A stretch of 64,000 nucleotides of DNA, taken from positions 67,117,501 to 67,181,500 of the forward strand of contig CP142458.1 in NCBI GenBank assembly GCA_038049695.1, given 5' to 3'. Position 1 is the stretch's first letter, and each line of letters opens with the position of its first letter. The position numbers and the translations under genes are program-made. Shown here piece after piece: positions 1 to 11,376 of the stretch. The notes beneath the pieces were generated by a model. It saw only the letters and a list, made by a program, of their open reading frames with translations, did no database searches and had not been told where the DNA came from. Origin of the DNA: Cinnamomum chago (Eukaryota > Streptophyta > Magnoliopsida > Laurales > Lauraceae).

Positions 1-12
1 CTTACGTCGCAA

Positions 13-399
13 TAGGGATGTAAATGGGTATCCGATTCTCCGATTATCGGGAGGTTCTGACCAGTTAAAAATTAGGTATGGATCCTTATTTAGGCCCCGA
101 TAAGTAAATGGGTCCAGGTCCGGTTCCACCATGGTTCGGACCTGTGCACCCGAGACCCAACATATTACCTCAATTTTCGAAAATTTCTCATAAAAATAAT
201 ATTTTTCTAATAGCATTCTCTACCTAAACCCAGACTCGGATCCAAACCCGTCTCATATATGGTTATGGTTCCGGTTCTAAAGCCAAGAAATTAGTTTCGA
301 AACGGTTTCGGGTCCGAATTCGGTTCCACCTTCTCCTTAACGGTTCCGGTTCCGGGTCCACCATGGACCCGAACCGGAACCGACCCGTTTACACCTCTA
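13..399. mobile_element. Non-autonomous hAT-type MITE
   Basis: The ends are inverted: TAGGGATGTAAATGGGT on the left and ACCCGTTTACACCTCTA on the right (reverse complement TAGAGGTGTAAACGGGT). The flanking 8-mers are CGTCGCAA (5-12) and TGTTGCAA (400-407), a 6/8 match in which both differences are C/T, as expected for an aged 8-bp hAT target duplication. The interior is simple-sequence-like, made of repeated GGTTCCGG and GGGTCC words on both strands, with no coding capacity. The open frame across 363-683 is an artefact of this composition. Confidence 0.75.
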
Positions 400-407
400 T
401 GTTGCAA

Positions 408-980
408 TTTGTGGACATGGATTATGTGAGCATGGCATGTGTGGGTCCTTGGAATTGGATAATCCAAGATAGGTCCAACTGGGAGATGAACTGTATGAAT
501 CAATGTGGGGTTAAATCTGCTGGCCTCAATTCCTTTTACTCTTATAAGATGGTTAAATCAAGTGGATCCCTCTTGGAGAAGAGATTCTCTTGCACAATGA
601 GTGTCCATAGGAATTGTAGAAAGAGTGGGTGTGGATCTAAGGTCCTACTGCACCCAACACAAAAACACTGGATCTTGATCTAACTGTAGCCAATGTGAGT
701 TAATTTTGGGCCTTGTCCTTGGGCCCGTGGGTACTTTTTTTTTTTCTTTTTTTAAGCCCTATGGTGCAGCCCAAAGATATTTGGGTCTACTCAGTTTTCA
801 CCTACACCATTGGGAACTGACTGACCTTCTCATTTGAGGTTTTTCTGTGAGGTCTTTGACACTTTGCCGTTGTTACAATAGTAGAATGCAAGATTGTTTT
901 TCACTTACATGCAAGGTTTTGAGTAGTTGTCTAGTTTAAACCCTTGTATTGGATTAGCATGAGCTAATTTTTGGGATAGC
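408..980. other. Intergenic DNA, no gene seen
   Basis: Single-copy-looking AT-rich sequence with a short T-run near 737. Open frames here are short and show no recognisable protein. No RNA gene or repeat boundary is visible. Confidence 0.5.
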
Positions 981-1762
981 TAAAATTAAAAGGCTTCTCA
1001 TTATTTTAATTGGTTATGTCGATGAACTCCACCAGCATGTCTATGTACTTTAATTTAGGGAAATTTCTAAAAAAGTTTTAGCCTTATATTGAAGGAAGGC
1101 CCTATGAATCACAAGCACCTAGAATGTTCTTAAGTTTCAAGAACTTTTGTTTTCTTTATAGAATTTCTTTTCAATAGGTCCTTTCCGGCTATGGTACGGT
1201 GTCTTACTCTAGTGGTAAGATGCGGCAATTCTCACTAGGGTGATCAGCCCTTCCTTGCATGTGCGAATCCTTATTACCTCGTTTAGTCCTTGCAAGTGTC
1301 AATCAGCATGCCTACCTTTTAGGTTTATTAAAATTAATTTGAATAAATGCTGTGACTTTTGGTAAAATTAAAAGGCTTCTCATTATTTTAATTGGTTATG
1401 TCAATGAACTCCACCAGCATGTCTATGTCCTTTAATTTAGGGGGATTTTCAAAAAAGTTTTAGCCTTATATTGAAGGAAGGCCCTATAAATCACGAGCAC
1501 TTAGAATGTTCTTAAGTTTCGAGAATTTTTAGTTTTTTTTTAGAATTTTCTATAAATAGATCATTTCTGGCCACAGTACGGTGTCTTACTCTAGTTGTAA
1601 GATGCGACAATTCGCACTAAGGTGATTAGGTTTCGAACCTGGCCAACCCTCTCGCTTGCATGTGCGAATCCATATTACCCCAATTAGTCCTTGCAAGTGT
1701 CAATCAACATGCTTACTTTTTAGGTCTATTAAAATTAATCTGAATAAATATTGTGTCTTTTG
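981..1762. repeat. Direct tandem duplication, about 380-400 bp unit
   Basis: Unit 1 (981-1362) and unit 2 (1363-1762) both begin with TAAAATTAAAAGGCTTCTC and share most of their sequence, including the block that reads CTCCACCAGCATGTCTATG and the SINE-like segment. Unit 1 lacks about 17-20 bases that in unit 2 contain GGTTTCGAACC. The far end of unit 2 continues into a segment that recurs at 12737-12962. Confidence 0.85.
1576..1712 (+). mobile_element. tRNA-related SINE-like segment
   Basis: The segment has an A-box-like stretch (CTTACTCTAGTTGTAAG, with CTAGTGG in the sister copy near 1206-1219). About 40-50 bases later comes a B-box-like GGTTTCGAACC (1629-1639). This is the spacing of an internal RNA polymerase III promoter. 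The sister copy at about 1190-1330 has lost the B-box. No poly-A tail or target duplication was found, so this may be a fragment. Alternatives are a tRNA pseudogene or chance. Confidence 0.45.
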
Positions 1763-2367
1763 GATTGTATGGAAAAAAATCATTTGAATGTATGATTTGA
1801 TAAATTAAAGATTTTGCCTATATTTAAAAAACTAACGAAAAGACAGTTCTTTGCGATTGATGTGAATGTTTAAAGCAAGTAGGCATTTTTTTTTTAATTT
1901 ATAAGTTTGATAATAGAACATAGAAATTACCGAAAAAATACTTTAGATGGCTGGTGCAAAAAGAAATCCCTTATAGTTTGTCTATAACAGTAAAGTCTCT
2001 TCTGTAGTTTTTTGCTTTTGTTAGAGGATGCTATCGTTGCTCATCTCTTGTTCTTCCTTTTTTCCCTCCTCTTTTCTTCATTTCCCTCACTCCATTTCTT
2101 GCCCTCCCCATTCATCTTTTTTCCTTAATTTATCACAAAAGGATGGCATGTAGCTTTTATGATAGATGTAAATGATATTTGTCCCACATCTCTTCTTACA
2201 CCCGATGTTATGGTCACTAACAAAACTCCATTTCGGTCCCCATTAGAGCTAGAAACCTCTCACTTGCTACAACTTCTCAAGATAAGCTCATCAGACAAGC
2301 AAATATTAAAAGTGATAGAGTTATTCTAATTCTTTTTTTAATGTTGTTGAAGAATTCTACGGTTTAT
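1763..2367. other. AT-rich spacer; part shared with 12.7-13.0 kb
   Basis: The first part (to about 1921) is clearly homologous to 12737-12962, with shared words such as TCATTTGAATGT and GATGTGAATGT. The remainder up to the Harbinger target site is pyrimidine- and AT-rich, with no gene recognised. Confidence 0.6.
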
Positions 2368-2371
2368 TAAG

Positions 2372-4165
2372 GGCCCATTTGGCATCAAGCTCCGAGACTA
2401 TTTCAGCATTCTGTTAGAAAAGAAACAACGGAACTGTGTTTGGACATAAAGAAAGACTCGCGGAAATGGGCTCCGTTAGCACAAGAAAATCGGAACGATG
2501 AGATTTCGTTTTTTTCTGTTCCGGAACAATGCATGAAATATTCAACCATCCGTTACCATGCATCAAGAACCCAGATCAAGTATTAAGTCCAGCATCTCAA
2601 CTAATAATGGTTATAAATCCTCTTGCTCAAGTTTTTTTTCTCTGCAATACCTTCTCTGCAAGAATCATCTTCCCTGCAACACTGTGAACTTCTTTGTGGG
2701 AAATGGTACAATTTCTGCAACACTCCTCACTTCTCTGCAGAAAAAGGTAAGTTTCTCCAATATTTTACTTCTCTGCAATTCTATCTCTCTGGTTATCTCT
2801 ATTGTGTTTTGTATTTTTATCTCTATTTTCTGTAATTTATTGCCAGATATTTTTACTTGTTGTATGGGATGTGAGCATTCAACCCGAACTTAAAGTGTAT
2901 GATATAATGCTTGAACGAAAAATGGGCTTTTCATGTGTGATTTCCTGAACATTATTGTTGAAACACAAAAGGTGAACAAACAGGGTCTAAGTTGTACTCC
3001 TAGTACCCATAGATACACTCTTAATAACAGTTCCTTAGCCACATATAACAATTTTTATTTCTTAACTTTGAGATTCCGGCTCATGAAATAATTGAGATGG
3101 TAATCTTTTTATTCTATTTCTTTGCTGGGATTTGAAGAATGTTTGCAATAACTGGATGTAATTATGGAAAACTATAAAAATACAAATTGATCATGTGATT
3201 AGGTGAAAGTTGAAGATTAATTATGAGACAACATGATTGCATCCTGAATGAACCAGCTTGGGCTTGAATAGCATGAGAAATCAAACATGGGATGTGCCTG
3301 GGTTAGGGTTCATTCGGTTAAAACCAAAATTTTCTATTATGGACCGGTTTGGTTAAATGCCTAATAATTAAAAGGATAGACTGATTTTGTTCCATGTAGT
3401 TCCTTATAGCTTAGGATCTTCCAGATGAACAAGCTATGTTGGTGATGTCGTAGTGATATGAGGGATTTTGGTTTGAAGATTTTATGTCGTGGATTTTGTA
3501 AAGACTAAATTAAAGAGAGTTTCTTCAGGGGAAAAAAGGGACTAAGAAGAATAATTTGTTTGGGGCCTTGGGCTACAGAATAAAACACTGCTATATCATT
3601 GGAATTTCTTGTGGTGTAGATCTCAAGGAGGCAAGGGAAATCAGTTAGCATTGCTACTTGGAATAATGTATATAAATGCTTCCCATTATGTTTCTCAAAC
3701 AAAAGAGCTACTTCAGAACTTTCTTTTGTGTTTTAGAGTCGATTGGATATTGCAATTGAGGGAGTTCATTGAAGTTATCATGGTTGTTCGTGTTAATGAT
3801 GTACCTTCTCATCATGAGTATTGTTTATTAATATAGTATTTTTTTTTTAGTTATGTATTACTCTATTGGCTAACTTGATTGAGCAAGAGGTGGTAAGAGC
3901 TGGAAATTATAAATCTTGTGTTCATTCCATTGTATGCATTACTCTACGGCCAATATTGTATGTTTTCATGGAATGTTGGATTCTTGCCCATTTAAAAACA
4001 ATGTTGACCGTAGTTAATGTCACCTTATTTATCAACATTATTGTCTGCGTTGTCATCATTGGCACCATCATGTTCATAGCTTTCAATATTTAAACTTTGC
4101 TTATAAATGTTATTTTATTAAAGAATTTTATTGTTCTCTTTTTGTATTGTTTTCTTGTATTTTAG
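2372..4165. other. 5' leader region of Harbinger element 1
   Basis: About 1.8 kb lies between the left TIR and the Myb/SANT coding exon. It is AT-rich with scattered short open frames and no recognised protein. It probably holds the promoter and untranslated 5' exons; the Myb/SANT coding exon is preceded by a good acceptor (TTTTAG at 4160-4165). Confidence 0.55.
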
Positions 4166-4948
4166 ATGGCAACTGCTAATGAAAAAGAGAAAGAAGTTGT
4201 GGTTGTTGCAAAATGGAATCATAAGGAGGAGAAAGTTCTTGTAGAACTTATGGTTGAGCAAGTGAAAAAAGGGAATAGGCCAACTACAACCTTTTCGACT
4301 AAAGCATGAAATGAAATAATTGATGAATTTTATAGAAGGACTGAGACTAAGTATACAAAGAGCCAATTCGTTAACAAATTTAATAAATTAAGGTTAGTCT
4401 ATATAGAGTTTAAGAAACTTCGTGACATTCCAACAGGGTTTGGTTGAGACCCTATTACAAAAACGGTTACAGCACCCGATGATGTTTGGGATCAGTATTT
4501 AAAGGTACTGTATAAATTTGAATTTTATTACTTTTTATGATTCTATTGAAAACTTTATCATAGAAAATATTAATGCACATTCAATACTAAACGTCTACAG
4601 ATAAATCCAAAAGCGCAAAACTTCCATAAGAAGGGATGTCCCATGTTTGATGAGCTTGAAATAATATACGGTGACACTACTGCCCGACGTGAAAATGCTG
4701 GAGCCTCTACTCAAGGAGCAGTGGATACTGATGACGAGATTGTGTATCCATATGCCATGGGACAAGATAATCATCAAGGTGATGGTATTGCAATGGAGTT
4801 TGACGACGATGCTGATTTTGTCGGAGAGAATCAAGTTTGGAGTCGTTCTAAGACTTCTAGTCGCCGACGAGGATCAAAGCCAGTCACACATTTTGATCAA
4901 GCTTGCACGAGCTTCATGGAATACTACAAACAAAGACTTGCAAGCTGA
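4166..4948 (+). pseudogene. Myb/SANT-like DNA-binding partner protein of Harbinger element 1 (pseudogene)
   Basis: The reading frame starts at an ATG directly after an acceptor. It encodes a Myb/SANT-like domain: KWNHKEEKVLVELMVEQVKK, then KSQFVNKFNKLR, then the typical ending APDDVWDQYLK. The donor is GT at 4505, the intron is 4505-4600 (AG at 4599-4600), and exon 2 continues INPKAQNFHKKGCPMFDELE and ends at 4948. Two in-frame TGA codons (4307-4309 and 4445-4447) interrupt exon 1. Both sit where family members have tryptophan (before NEIIDEF, and in the FGW-type motif before DPIT). In PIF/Harbinger systems this protein assists the transposase in nuclear import and end binding. Exon 2 is unbroken, rich in acidic residues, and ends in a basic stretch before YYKQRLAS. 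Confidence 0.88.
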
Positions 4949-5070
4949 AACAAATATGTAGAGAGCGAGGGCGCTTTCTCGATCAAAAATTGCATTGCAT
5001 TATTATCATCAATATCTAACATTGACAGAGAAGTATACTTGAAGGTAGTGCAAGTTATTACAGCAAATCG

Positions 5071-5500
5071 TAATTGGAGATAAGCTTTTATGTCTGTGCT
5101 TGAAGATATGAGGATATTTATGCTAACACCTTTGGAGTTAGAAAAATACTTTTTCTTTTTAAATAAAAGTTTGAGATTTTGCTAAAAAGTTATTGTAGCT
5201 ATCTTTAAATGTAATAAGTATTTTTATTTGAGATAAGCTTTTATGTCTGTGCTTGAAGATATGAGGATATTTATGCTAAAGCCTTTGGAGTTAGAAAAAT
5301 ACTTTTCTTTTTAAATAAAAGTTGGAGTTAGATAAGCTTGTAATTGGAGATAAGCTTTTATGTCTGTGCTTGAAGATATGAGGATATTTATGCTAATACC
5401 TTTGGAGTTAGAAAAATACTTTTTCTTTTTAAATAAAAGTTTGAGATTTTGCTAAAAAGTTATTGTAGGTATCTTTAAATGTAATAAGTATTTTTATTTG
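5071..5500. repeat. Three-copy tandem repeat inside Harbinger element 1
   Basis: Copies 5071-5230 and 5341-5500 are about 160 bp and nearly identical. A shortened middle copy (5231-5340) lacks the end of the unit. All start around GAGATAAGCTTTTATGTCTG. The array sits between the Myb/SANT gene and the transposase gene and has no coding potential. Confidence 0.92.
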
Positions 5501-5589
5501 AACTTTAATTGTTGAGGAAATAATATGTAGTTTAAAATTAAGTTCATGTGTGTTTGTTTATTGATATGGTTATAATTCACCCAGGTACA

Positions 5590-6976
5590 ATGGATCCGCC
5601 AAAATTTGATATGTCATCTGATGAAGAGGAAAGTTTTATTAGTCAAAATTTCTTATGGCTAATGAGTCAACATGGTTCGCGCATATCAAAGCAGCCAATT
5701 AGAAATGCAAGTGAAACGGGAGTAGAATTTGTGCATAAAGTGTTAATTGGACACCCGGATAGATGCTACGACTTCTTTCGTATGGAAAAACATGTATTCC
5801 AGAATTCGTGTCAAGCTTTGAAAGATAGAAGCCTTTTAAAAGACTAAAAATTTGTACCAGTAGAAGAACAAGTAGTCATCTTTCTAATGACCATTGGCCA
5901 TAGTGTTAGAAACTGAATGGTAGCAGATAGATTCCAACATTCGGGTGAAACAATTAGTCGACATTTCAAGAAAGTCTTAAAGGCTATAGTAAATCTGGGA
6001 AAAGAAGTTATCACTCCTCCAACATTTGCAGATGTACCATATGAAATTGTCAACAATCCTAAATATTATCCAGGGTCTAAGGTATATTTTAGCTTCCATC
6101 CTTTCAATTATTATTTTTTCAACGTGATTTTTTTAACATATAGTTATGTATTTTATCATAATGTGAAGGATTGTGTGGGGGCCATTGATGGAACACATGT
6201 GAGTGCATCAGTTCCTGTAAAAGACCAAATTCCATATCGAGGCAAAAAAATCTCAGTCACCCAAAACGTGATGTGTGCATGTTCATTTGATATGCGTTTC
6301 ACTTTTGTATATGCTGGTTGGGAAGGAACAACAAATGACTCTCGAGTTTTTGTGGAAGCTATAACTAACCCTGAATTGCATTTTCCACACCCACCGGCAG
6401 GTTATTATTATTTTTTCATGGGTATATATGGCATTTACACATATATATTGCTTTCAAATATGATTTAAATATTATTTTAAATGTTGTTGTAGGTAAATAT
6501 TATGTTGCTGACTTTGGCTACACTGGTATGCCGGGATATCTTATGCCTCATAAAGGAGAGCGGTTTCACTTATCACAGTACCGTGGACGAGGACGAAGGC
6601 CTGTAGGAAAGAAAGAGTTATTTAATTATCACCATTTATCATTGCGAAATGTCATTGAGCAGTGTTTTGGTGTGCTGAAGGCAAAATTTCCCATTTTAAA
6701 GCTAATGACGCCTTATTCATTACGCAGACAGAGGCAAATTGTAATTGTTGCATGTGCACTTCATAATTTCATAAATATAGAAATGCAAAGCGATAGAGAT
6801 TTTATTCGGTTCCAAAATTATGATCTTATAGTTGAGGATAATGATGGAGTGCGTGCATGTGGCTAACATTGATCCATCAGTACCATTAACAATAGGGACA
6901 ACACAAGGACGACAAGAGATTGCATGTGTACGAGATGAATATAGCAGATGCCCTATTTGCACATTATTGTGCATAA
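5590..6976 (+). pseudogene. PIF/Harbinger DDE transposase (pseudogene)
   Basis: The likely start is the ATG at 5590 (MDPPKFDMSSDEEE). Two introns are inferred from family conservation: 6082-6168 (joining NPKYYPGSK to DCVGAIDGTH) and 6401-6492 (joining PPAG to KYYVADFGY). The DDE residues are visible: D in GAIDGTH, D in VADFGY, and E in IEQCFGVLK. The N-terminal helix-turn-helix region VADRFQHSGETISRHFKKV is present. Breaks are an in-frame TAA after SLLKD (5845-5847), a TGA at 5914-5916 where the family has arginine, and shifts near the C-terminus. The expected tail (ACVRDE, then ADALFAHYCA) is only recovered by changing frame twice, ending about 6976. The catalytic core from 5917 to 6866 is otherwise open. 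Confidence 0.92.
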
Positions 6977-7670
6977 GGAGACTGATTTATATACAGTTCA
7001 ATGATGATATTTAAATTAGTCCAAAGTTAATGGGTGAAATATATAATATTGAATAGTCTTTGTTATAAATTAATTTATTATTTTTAATTTATGTATCTTG
7101 AATAGTTGTATTGTCCATTCTCAGTGAAATATAATCCAAGAACGTTGCCAAACACGTTCTCAAATTTTATTCCTTCAGAATAAATTCTGAAAGAATGTTT
7201 ACCAAACAAGTTTTACTGACTTCATTCTAAGAATGGGAACGTTCTAGAACAACTTATGCTCATAATGAAATTATTTCAAGACTAGGAATGATGCCAAACA
7301 GGCCCTAAGCTCTTCTTTGGTTTTTAAGCATTTAAATTTCTCGTCTAACCATTGTCCCCCAAATGGAGTTCTAAAACACCTAGGGCCAATTGTCTTTTTT
7401 AAAAGTGAATGTCTCATAATTCTATTGCAAAACCCACCTCTCCATCAGGCATTCCCAAAACCCAGCGACGCAGGAATTCCGAGAGAGCTCTCCGGTGCTC
7501 CAACGGTTGCAACGGATCTTGCTTTTCCGGCCACGGCAAGGAGAGAAAAGGTCAGTTTCTACTTCTTCTCTAAGATTTCAGATGATTGCTGTGATTTTTT
7601 CCCCCTCTTCTCTCTTCTGTTTTATAGTATTTTTTTTAGAGGGTTTGGACTTTTTTTGGAGATGAAAATG

Positions 7671-7834
7671 GAGAATGATTGGAAACCAGATATAGAGATG
7701 AAAGTGGGTATGGAGATTGTTGCAGAAGTGTTCCCGTTTGGAAACGAAATTTGGGCTTTGGAGTTGAGAATGATTGGAAACCAGATCTGGACTTTGGAGA
7801 TGAAAGTGGGTATGAAGATTGTTGCAGAAGAGTT
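7671..7834. repeat. Tandem duplication, about 97-bp unit
   Basis: The words GAGAATGATTGGAAACCAGAT and GATGAAAGTGGGTATG, followed by GATTGTTGCAGAAG, occur twice, at about 7671-7730 and 7768-7834, in the untranslated leader region of the second Harbinger element. Open frames over this stretch are by-products of the repeat. Confidence 0.75.
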
Positions 7835-8141
7835 CATGTTTTTGTTCATTGTCTAGGCATTATGCTATGTGCGTTCCTTGTTATCTATTTTCTAGAACGA
7901 TGAGGGTTTGGATCTAGGATGATAAGAGGAGGGGATTTGTGTATGAGGCAAACCAATGCTGGATTAAGAGGGCTCTGATTCGTTGTATCTTTTTGGTGAG
8001 GGTTTTTTGTGAGGTCTTCGATTAAGAAGAGGGGACTTGTGTATGAGGCAAACCGGCTAGCGGCAAGGTGACCGCTGAGCTGACTGAAATCGAGTAAGAA
8101 ATCCCTGTCAGAAAATCAGCTTTTGGAAAATTGACCGTAAG

Positions 8142-8235
8142 TTCCGTTAGCCGCCAACCAAATTTCGGCTAGCCGCCAACAGCATTTCAGCTAATCGCCA
8201 GTGAAATTTCGGCTGACAGCCAGGTAGCCACTGAG
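8142..8235. repeat. Degenerate minisatellite, about 30-bp unit
   Basis: Three to four imperfect copies of a unit containing GCTAGCCGCCAAC and AATTTCGGCT lie upstream of the transposase start. No coding function is seen. Confidence 0.7.
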
Positions 8236-8499
8236 GTACCCGAACTTGGCCGAAATTATTGATATTGAGTAAAATTTTGGCCAATCGAGAGGACCCCGGT
8301 GAGTTTTGGATTTTTGCATGGACTAAGATCGCTTATGTGGTCACAGATACTCCTCATTTAGTTTAAGTCGAATCATGAGATAGACTGTTATGTGTGTTCC
8401 AATGCTTTTCTTCTTATTGGTTTCTTTGTGTTTTCCCTTTGCAGGACTAGTCATAAGAAAGCCGGTGATTATTAGTGAGATTCATGCGCTTAACACTCA

Positions 8500-10032
8500 A
8501 TGGAAGGTAATATTTCTTCCCCAAACTTGAATTTAATATGATATTAGTGATTCCGCTGTAAAAAACAGTGTGATTTGATCATTGGATAGTTGCAATGTCA
8601 TTTTTTTTTTCACTTTATTGCATTTATGCATAAGTATTGCATTACAACAGAATCACACAAAAGACGATTTATACCTGCTATTGTCGCAACCGTGGTAGCA
8701 TGTTGTCAGTTGGTTGCAATGTGGCTATCCTTAGAAGATGAACGACCTAGAAAACAACGTGTTTCATATTTGTCAGGCGAAGAATGGGTAAAGGAGCTAT
8801 TATCCAGTGACGTGCCTCAGTGTTATGAGAACTTGTGTATGACTCCCGAGTGTTTTATGAAATCACGCGATACACTTATGCAACGGGGATTGCTTGAAAA
8901 CACACGAGCAATGACCGTAGATGAGCAGTTAGCAATGTTTCTCCATACATTGGCCCATAATGTTACTAACAGGGTCATTACCAATAGGTTCAACCATTCA
9001 GGTGCTACTGTCAGTCGATATTTTCATAAAGTACTAAATGCAATCTGCAAGGTCTATCCAAATTATGTTCAAGTTCCACATAATTCCCCAACTCCATTGC
9101 AAATTAGGACAAATACTAGATTCTATCCATATTTTAAGGTTAGTTCATTTAATAGTTTTTTTCTTTTTTTATAAGTAAGTATGAATAAGTATTTGACAAA
9201 TTTTTTATTATACATAACTTGTTTGTTCTATCAATAGGAGTGCATAGGTGCAATAGATGGTACACATGTGCCTGCTCATGTACCATTTTCATTGCAAGCT
9301 AAATATCGAAACAGGCATGGCCAACTATCGCAGAATTGTCTTATGGCATGCAGATTTGACATGTTATTTCACAATATGCTTGTGGGATGGGAAGGATTTG
9401 CAGCAGATGCTATTGTGCTTTTCTTCGCATTGAATAGAGGTGATAGACTAGCAGTGCCAGATGGTAATAAAATTTTATAAAAAATTATATGCACATTTTA
9501 GCTGTATATGTACACTTAATTGAAGTCTAATTTAGTCATACTTAAATAATTTGCACGTGTAGGTAAATTTTATTTAGTGGATGCTGGTTTTGGTAATGCG
9601 CTCGGATTTCTGACACCTTATAGAGGTGTGCGTTACCATCTGAGAGAGTTTGAGGAATGTCCTCTAGTTAATTCGCGGGAACTTTTTAATTTGCTGCACT
9701 CCTCATTACGTACCACCATTGAACGAGTGTTTGGAGTTGTTAAGAATCGCTTTTCGATTTTACGTATGCCACACGGTTATTCCTTGATCACCCAACGAGA
9801 TATTGTCATTGCTTCTACTGTTCTCCACAACCACATAGTTATGCATAATGCAATAGACCCAATGCTTGAAATAATTCCCAGCGCTACAACATCTAGAGCT
9901 GATCCTCCCTTAAGAAGGAGTAGGAACTCCGAAACAGTCCCAAGTTCCAGTAGAGAAAGTTGGCAAGCATTTCGGGACTCAACAGCTGAGCAAATGTGGT
10001 ATGATTATGAGCAGCAACAAGAAAAAAAATGA
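8500..10032 (+). CDS. PIF/Harbinger DDE transposase, apparently intact, four exons
   Basis: Best model: exons 8500-8506, 8651-9138, 9238-9463 and 9563-10032 (396 residues). The start ATG-GAA-G at 8500-8506 abuts a GT donor. The acceptor CAG at 8648-8650 restores the frame, giving MEESHKRRFIPAIVATVVAC, the usual short basic then hydrophobic start of this family. Introns 2 and 3 (99 bp each) have GT/AG ends and sit at the family-conserved places, before ECIGAIDGTH and inside PDG/KFYLVDAGFGN. The DDE residues are D in IDGTH, D in VDAGFGN and E in TIERVFGVVK. A helix-turn-helix NRFNHSGATVSRYFHKV lies upstream. The length fits the family. No stop or frameshift is seen, unlike its Myb/SANT partner. 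An alternative start is the ATG at 8626 without intron 1. It acts in the nucleus on element termini; whether it is expressed cannot be judged here. Confidence 0.88.
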
Positions 10033-10402
10033 CCAATGATAAAGGCAGCAAGAAAGATATCTTTTTCATGACTTTTTGGATAGTATAGGGGAGTGCCAGA
10101 ATTTTGATCCAATGCCTGGTCAATAAATTAGGATTTATTTTGTTCAACTATTTTTTATGATGTCAAGAGGTCCTTTAACAGTCAATGTGTAGTTATTTTT
10201 TGTATTGTTTATATGTTTATGAAAATGTATAGTTATGGTTGCATATGTTATAGTTGCTAATCTAAATGATAACTTTCTTTCATCAAATCTTTTTGTGGGT
10301 TTTTTTTTTTTTTTTTTTACATATACATTGGCAATATTTAGTTCATTTTCATGAAAAAAGAGTTAAAAAATTACCTATGATCACATCTCATTAGGGTCAC
10401 AG
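10033..10402. other. Spacer between transposase and Myb/SANT gene of element 2
   Basis: AT-rich sequence with a long T-run (10300-10318). It probably holds the transposase 3' untranslated region and the start of the next transcription unit. No gene seen. Confidence 0.5.
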
Positions 10403-11376
10403 AAAAAAGATAATTTCAAATGGAATCCAAGAGCGGAGAGGGTTTTAGTGGGCATGCTTCTAGAAATGAAACTTGGGGGAAGAAAAGTTAAGAAAAACTT
10501 CAATAATGCTTGTTGGGAGGAAGCTATAGCAAAGGTAAAAGAAAAAACTGGATTGGAACCCACTGCAAGCAATGCTAAGAATAAGTTCAAAAATTGGAGG
10601 ACACGATATAGAGAAGTGAAACAACTTCTTAGCATGTCTGGTTTCGGGTGGGACGATATCCTGAAGATGGTAACAGCTGAAGACGATGTTTGAGACAACT
10701 TGGAGTAGGTAAATTTGGCATATAAGTTATATTTGATTAAAATATTTTCTTCATGTCTTTATCTTCAATGAATTACATTTCTAACTAAATGAACTTGATA
10801 CAGGCAAAGAGCAAGTTGGCGAAGTACAAACGTATCGCTGTAAAGTTCTATGAGGAGATCCATGATCTCATCGCTGATGATATTGCTGAAGGTGAAATAG
10901 CCCTTATTGGCGTTGAAAGGAGCTAGATAAATGCTCCATAAATGGATATGGAAGAAGAAAACATCAATGAGAATCTTGGGTACCGGCCACATGGATTTGA
11001 TGATATGGATGAGCCTAATCTGCCTCAGCATAGTGTAAATTCACCAAAGCGTACATCCATCCCATCAAGACAAACCAGCACAAGCAGGACCAGCAAGAAG
11101 CATAAGTCCAAGATGAGCGATGAAGTAAAAGAAACATTGGATAGGGTTTCAAATGATGTTTATGCTCTTGCAGACCAAATGAATCCGCATGATAACATAA
11201 TTCCAAAGATTACAGCATCTGTTACTTCACTTGCAAGTATACCACGCCATATGAAAATGACAGTAATTAACTTCCTCGTTCGTGATCGCACTACTGCAGT
11301 GACATTCATGAGTTTGGATGATGACATGAAGTTGGAATGGTTGGACTTGAACTTTAATCCAGGTTCATCTAGTTGA
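10403..11376 (+). pseudogene. Myb/SANT-like partner protein of Harbinger element 2 (pseudogene)
   Basis: After an acceptor-like CACAG (10398-10402) the frame reads KKDNFKWNPRAERVLVGMLL, then NNACWEEAIAKVKEKTGLEP, then ASNAKNKFKNWRTRYREVK and AEDDV, a clear Myb/SANT-like domain. TGA at 10691-10693 replaces the expected tryptophan of the DDVW motif, and TAG at 10706-10708 lies right at the donor (GT 10709). The intron runs to AG 10802-10803. Exon 2 reads AKSKLAKYKRIAVKFYEEIH, is interrupted by two more stops after EIALIGVERS and INAP, and then stays open from MDMEEENINENLGYRPHGFD to 11376, including a basic Ser/Arg/Lys segment (SRTSKKHKSK) typical of these proteins. No clear initiator ATG remains; it may have been in an upstream exon. 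Confidence 0.82.

Larger units (their letters stand above)
2371..7305 (+). mobile_element. Full-length PIF/Harbinger DNA transposon (4,935 bp), inactivated
   Basis: The left end reads GGGCCCATTTGGCATCA. The right end, reverse-complemented, reads GGGCCTGTTTGGCATCA, giving a 17-bp TIR with two differences. Both ends are flanked by the trinucleotide TAA (2368-2370 and 7306-7308), the target duplication typical of this superfamily. Inside, on the plus strand, lie a Myb/SANT-like gene and then a DDE transposase gene, the standard two-gene content of PIF/Harbinger. Both are disrupted by stops, and the transposase C-terminus also by small indels. The 5' leader (about 2550-2830) is rich in CTTCTCTGCAA-type words. 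The region between the two genes carries a tandem repeat. The element could not now move on its own. Confidence 0.93.

Noticed and set aside
363-683. 106-codon open frame
   Set aside because: It starts inside the hAT MITE simple-sequence end and runs into unrelated DNA; no recognisable protein, no promoter or splice support.
7306-7400. TAGGGCC at about 7382 as left TIR of the second Harbinger element
   Set aside because: Only weak similarity to the right end at 12213-12218 and the preceding trinucleotide is CTA, not TAA. Kept as an uncertain boundary only.
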